This document shows positions 60,314 to 64,000 of a DNA stretch of 64,000 nt, one piece after another. The DNA is from Candidatus Bathyarchaeota archaeon (GTDB lineage: Archaea; Thermoproteota; Bathyarchaeia; TCS64): NCBI GenBank assembly GCA_018652685.1, contig JABIBQ010000028.1, positions 1 to 64,000 on the forward strand, given 5' to 3'. A program made the translations under genes and the position numbers. Within the stretch, counting starts at the first letter, position 1; each line of letters begins with the position of its first letter. The notes beneath the pieces are model-generated. The model was not told the origin of the DNA. It saw only the letters and a program-made list of their open reading frames with translations, and did no database searches.

Positions 60314-60904
60314 CTAGGCAAGTTTATCAACGTGTTTGAGGATGTCCGCGTGAACCTCCTCAATTGATTGAACAGCGTCAACTACGACCAGTTCGCCGAG
60401 TTCAGCGTATCTCAGATACTCTGCCCTTACCTTCTTCAGGTACTCGTTCTCCTCGAAGACGGTTTTCTCCCTATCTGAAACTCGTCCAAGGCTCTTTTCA
60501 GGGTCAATGTCAAGGAGAATGACGAGATCAGGCACCAAAGCATGCTTGTTCAGGCTCTGCATCCAGTCAACATCTGCGCCGGCAGCTCCTTGATACGCTA
60601 GACTGCTGTGCTTGTATCTGTCACTGATGACGATTTTCCTCTCTTCAAGAGCCTTCCTGATGTTTTTCCCGTGTTCGATCCGGTCTGCGGCAAAAAGCAG
60701 CGCTTCGGTTTCGGGCTCAAATGACCTGTTCTTTGAGTTCATGTAATCCCAGAGAACGGTGCCGATGGTCTCATGGGTTGGCTCCATGTGCTGTTCGACC
60801 TCGTAGCCTTTTCTTTTGAAGAAATCGGATAGCATTTTCATCTGAGTGGACTTGCCTCCACCGTCCACTCCCTCAAATACTATGAAAAGACCCTTCATCG
60901 CCAA
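60314..60904 (-). CDS. tmk: Thymidylate kinase
   Basis: GLFIVFEGVDGGGKSTQMKML, LFAADRIEHGKNI, VISDRYKHSSLAYQGA. Confidence 0.94.
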   Translation of the reverse strand: MAMKGLFIVFEGVDGGGKSTQMKMLSDFFKRKGYEVEQHMEPTHETIGTVLWDYMNSKNRSFEPETEALLFAADRIEHGKNIRKALEERKIVISDRYKHSSLAYQGAAGADVDWMQSLNKHALVPDLVILLDIDPEKSLGRVSDREKTVFEENEYLKKVRAEYLRYAELGELVVVDAVQSIEEVHADILKHVDKLA

Positions 60905-60937
60905 GGTAGGAGCGGGTGGGGATAAATGGCTTTTGAC

Positions 60938-62122
60938 CTAGAGCTGGAACAGCTCGCGGTCATATGTGGTCAGGCTTTCGGCTCTACCGTTCTTGATGAG
61001 GATCATGTCCTCAACCCTGAGGTAGTACTCGCCCATATGCCAGAGCTTGGGCTCGACACAGAACACCATGCCGTCAACCAGTTCTTGCCTCTGCTGTGGT
61101 CTGAGCCATGGGTCCTCGTGAACCTCGACCCCGATCTGGTGCCCAACCATTCCACTCCCTATCCTCGCTCTGAGCTTGTCACCATATCCTTCTCGATCAC
61201 AGATCTTCTCGATGCTGCCATATATCTCATCAGTGTACTGGACTTCGCTGCCCATGACATCCGTCGTCTCGACAACCGCCGACATCAATGAGGGGTAAGC
61301 CTTCTCGATGTGCTCAGGTGGCTCGCCAAGGTAGAAGCTCCTTCCCCAATCGCTGCAGTATCCATCATACACGAAACCGATATCAAACGCGATGGCTGTA
61401 CCGGGCCTCAGAGGCTGGTCTGGTTCGTAATTGAATACGCCAATAGGCTCACTGCCTGACTTGCAGAAACCTCCCGTCGGTGGGAAGCTGATGTCTGTTG
61501 CCCCCTCCAGTCTTCCGAGGTGCCTGATCTTGCTGGTCAGCTCGTGCATTGAGATGCCCTCGTCAAGCTCATCGATCACCTTGCCCATCACCTTCTCGGT
61601 GAGATAGGCAACATTCCTGAGCTTTGTTATCTCTGTGCTATCCTTGATCATCCTTTGCTTGTCTAGGATACCCTCGACGCTCTGGTATTTTGCCCCAGGT
61701 ATGTTCGAGGCGATTGCCAATACAAGGCTTCCATAGGTGTACTCGCCGAAACCGATCTTCTTGGGACTGTCAAACTCCGACATGATAGCCTTGACCGTTG
61801 GCTTCATGTTTTCAAGGGTTCCAAGAGCTCTCGCGTCCTCGATCCAGCAGTCCTTCACTTTGCCCCCGTTTCCCAAACCACCGAGCACGATGGGCTCACC
61901 GATCCTTGGCACGAAAACGCTATCAGCTGCATAGTTTAAGTCTCTGCCAGACCGCCAGTCCACCTTTGCCCCCGTGATGTATTGGAAGTCTGGGCTTGCT
62001 CCCAGCACGACAAGGTCAAGATTCCTCTCATCCATGTTCGCCTGAAGATGTCCAAGTCTCTTTCGATAATCAGTCATGGGTATAGTGTCCTGTGAAAGCG
62101 ATAAAGCGTTTATGACTCGCAC
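60938..62122 (-). CDS. M24 family metallopeptidase (second copy)
   Basis: IAFDIGFVYDGYCSDWGRSFYLGEPPEHIEKAY, GMVGHQIGVEVHEDPWL, FCVEPKL; paralog of 27727..28881. Confidence 0.9.
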   Translation of the reverse strand: MRVINALSLSQDTIPMTDYRKRLGHLQANMDERNLDLVVLGASPDFQYITGAKVDWRSGRDLNYAADSVFVPRIGEPIVLGGLGNGGKVKDCWIEDARALGTLENMKPTVKAIMSEFDSPKKIGFGEYTYGSLVLAIASNIPGAKYQSVEGILDKQRMIKDSTEITKLRNVAYLTEKVMGKVIDELDEGISMHELTSKIRHLGRLEGATDISFPPTGGFCKSGSEPIGVFNYEPDQPLRPGTAIAFDIGFVYDGYCSDWGRSFYLGEPPEHIEKAYPSLMSAVVETTDVMGSEVQYTDEIYGSIEKICDREGYGDKLRARIGSGMVGHQIGVEVHEDPWLRPQQRQELVDGMVFCVEPKLWHMGEYYLRVEDMILIKNGRAESLTTYDRELFQL

Positions 62123-62139
62123 CCCGAAACCACTTAAAC

Positions 62140-62745
62140 TTGATGCATAATACAGGTGCCATGAATCCGAAGGACGTCTTGATGCTCAGCAAGATACCTG
62201 ATTCAGTGGACTCCGATAGGGTCATCATCCGCAGGTATGTCCCTGGAGATGGCGATGCGATGTACGCGCTCGCTGAGAGGAACGGCAACCGAGATAACTT
62301 GAAGGGGATTGCAGATGACATCGCTGACCTGGAGTCCGTGAAGCACGCCGAGGTTAAGGCACTCAAACACCGCGCTGAGTGGGCGAAACGTGACCGCTTC
62401 GTCGCGGGAGTCTGGCTCAAGGTGGACTGCTCCTATGTTGGTGAGCTATGGATTGAGCCCGCTAAGTGGGATGTGCCCAGCTTTGAGATCGGATGGTTCA
62501 TCGACAAGGGTCACGAGGGTAGCGGTCTGGTTTTCGAGGCGGCTCGGGCGGGCCTCAACTTCATCTTCGAAGAGCTGAAGGCACACAAAGCTATAGTCCA
62601 AACCGATGACACAAACACGAGGAGCTTCAAACTGGCCGAGAGGCTGGGCTTCAGGAGGGAGGGCCATACTAGGGAGTCCGAGATCAAGGACGGTCAGCGG
62701 TTCGGACGCCTCATCTACGGGATGCTCAGGGACGAGCGGTCTTAA
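62140..62745 (+). CDS. GNAT family N-acetyltransferase (RimJ/RimL-like)
   Basis: FEIGWFIDKGHEGSGLVFEAARAGLNFIFEELKAHKAIVQTDDTNTRSFKLAERLGFRREG. Confidence 0.9.
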   Translation: MMHNTGAMNPKDVLMLSKIPDSVDSDRVIIRRYVPGDGDAMYALAERNGNRDNLKGIADDIADLESVKHAEVKALKHRAEWAKRDRFVAGVWLKVDCSYVGELWIEPAKWDVPSFEIGWFIDKGHEGSGLVFEAARAGLNFIFEELKAHKAIVQTDDTNTRSFKLAERLGFRREGHTRESEIKDGQRFGRLIYGMLRDERS

Positions 62746-62783
62746 CCATCAGTTTTTTTTATAATGAACACCACATCTCAATC

Positions 62784-64000
62784 ATGCAGAGCTGGGAGAT
62801 CAAGGACCCTATACACGGCTACATCGAGGTAACACCCACTGAAAGGGCTGTAATTGATACGCCCCAGTTCCAGAGACTCAGGCGAGTAAAGCAGCTGTCA
62901 GCCGCTCACCTGACCTATCCGGGTGCAGAGCACACCCGGTTCCAGCACAGTCTCGGGGTCATGCACATATCGGGTGAGATAGCCCGCAGGCTGCAGGATG
63001 TTGAGCTAATCAATCAAAAGGATGCGAACAGGATACGTTTAGCCGGGTTGCTCCATGATATCGGGCACGGCCCATTCAGCCACCTGTTCGAGGAGGTTCT
63101 TGAAAAGATGGACATGGACCACGAGCAGATGTCAACGAGAATAGTCAGGGAGACCGAGGTTGGTGATGTCCTGAAAGGCCATGGCTTCGATGCCAAAGAG
63201 GTGGGCGACCTATCAATCGGGCACCTGGACTGCAATAAACCGTACATCAACAATATTATAGCGGGCCAGTTCAGCGCGGATGTACTGGACTACCTGCCAA
63301 GGGACAGTTATTTCTCAGGAGTCGAGTACGGCAAGGTGGACTTTGACAGGCTGGTCAGGAGCATAGGGGTGGTTGATGATACCCTGGCGGTGAAGGACAC
63401 TGCTCTATACGTGCTGGAGTCCATGGTCATCGCTCGGTATATGATGTTCAAGGCCGTCTATTTCCACCGCAGCGTCAGGGCCGCAGAGGTTATGCTTGTA
63501 AGGGCGATGGAGCTGGCAGATGAAGAGTTGGGAATAACGGGATTCAAGACCGCAGACGAGTACCACCAACTTGACGACAACTCAGTAATCAGTATGCTAA
63601 GCTCCCTGAAGGACTCATCAAGCAAGGAGAGCAGGACCGCTTACGAGCTGACCCAGGGTTACCTCGACAGGAAGCTCCTCAAATGCGCCTACGAGACTGT
63701 GGTTCACAGGCGGGACAGGCTTGCAGTCAATGTCATGGCCATGGCTGATATCAGGGAGAACCTGGCAAAGGATATCGCTGATGAGGCTGGTGTTGACCGT
63801 AACACCGTCATCATGGACGTGTCAACGGCACCCAGCGTACCATACGCTGCGTCGCAGCAGCAGCCCCAGGACATACCCCTATACCACGAGACTGGGGACG
63901 GAGGGAAAAAAAAGGTTAGTTTCAGCGAGATGAGTCCACTTGGAGGCACACTCGTGGGCTACCTGGACGTGATGAGAGTCTACGCGAAACCCGATGAACT
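62784..64000 (+). CDS. HD-domain phosphohydrolase (dGTPase/SAMHD1-like), truncated by window end
   Basis: Own translation: MQSWEIKDPIHGYIEVTPTERAVIDTPQFQRLRRVKQLSAAHLTYPGAEHTRFQHSLGVMHISG...GLLHDIGHGPFSHLFE. Confidence 0.92.
   Translation, partial: MQSWEIKDPIHGYIEVTPTERAVIDTPQFQRLRRVKQLSAAHLTYPGAEHTRFQHSLGVMHISGEIARRLQDVELINQKDANRIRLAGLLHDIGHGPFSHLFEEVLEKMDMDHEQMSTRIVRETEVGDVLKGHGFDAKEVGDLSIGHLDCNKPYINNIIAGQFSADVLDYLPRDSYFSGVEYGKVDFDRLVRSIGVVDDTLAVKDTALYVLESMVIARYMMFKAVYFHRSVRAAEVMLVRAMELADEELGITGFKTADEYHQLDDNSVISMLSSLKDSSSKESRTAYELTQGYLDRKLLKCAYETVVHRRDRLAVNVMAMADIRENLAKDIADEAGVDRNTVIMDVSTAPSVPYAASQQQPQDIPLYHETGDGGKKKVSFSEMSPLGGTLVGYLDVMRVYAKPDE

Overview
Archaeal chromosomal window, judged from archaeal-type linked 16S-23S rRNA genes, TATA-rich promoters and archaeal gene families. 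I cannot fix the lineage from sequence alone; an Asgard/TACK-like affiliation is only a guess. Main blocks: (1) 0.35-10.8 kb, an electron-bifurcation-type operon: GltD-like flavoprotein, MvhD-like/wHTH fusion, two-FAD HdrA, MvhD, HdrC, HdrB, MvhG, MvhA, hydrogenase maturation protease, stand-alone RAM-domain protein. (2) 11.0-11.6 kb, an Lrp-like regulator with a Cys-rich tail. (3) 12.8-20.2 kb, a siroheme-dependent (Ahb) heme operon on the minus strand: SirC, HemB, HemC, CobA, HemD, AhbD, AhbA, AhbB, AhbC. (4) 20.5-22.2 kb, an ArsP-like permease, ArsD-like protein and PadR regulator behind palindromic sites. (5) 22-39 kb, peptide/amino-acid metabolism, transport and regulatory genes. (6) 39.7-44.7 kb, an rRNA operon with readable 16S and 23S processing stems but no spacer tRNA or adjacent 5S. 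(7) 44.9-64 kb, oxidoreductases, tandem EamA transporters, tandem M14/AspA-like paralogs (one lacking zinc ligands), amidohydrolase, OCD, DUF362, SDR, thymidylate kinase and a truncated HD phosphohydrolase. Non-coding observations include a dispersed repeat (27.6 and 44.8 kb), several operator-like inverted repeats, a compensated change in 16S helix 1, and a multiply frameshifted gene relic at 26.2-26.7 kb. No CRISPR array, tRNA or intact transposase was recognised.
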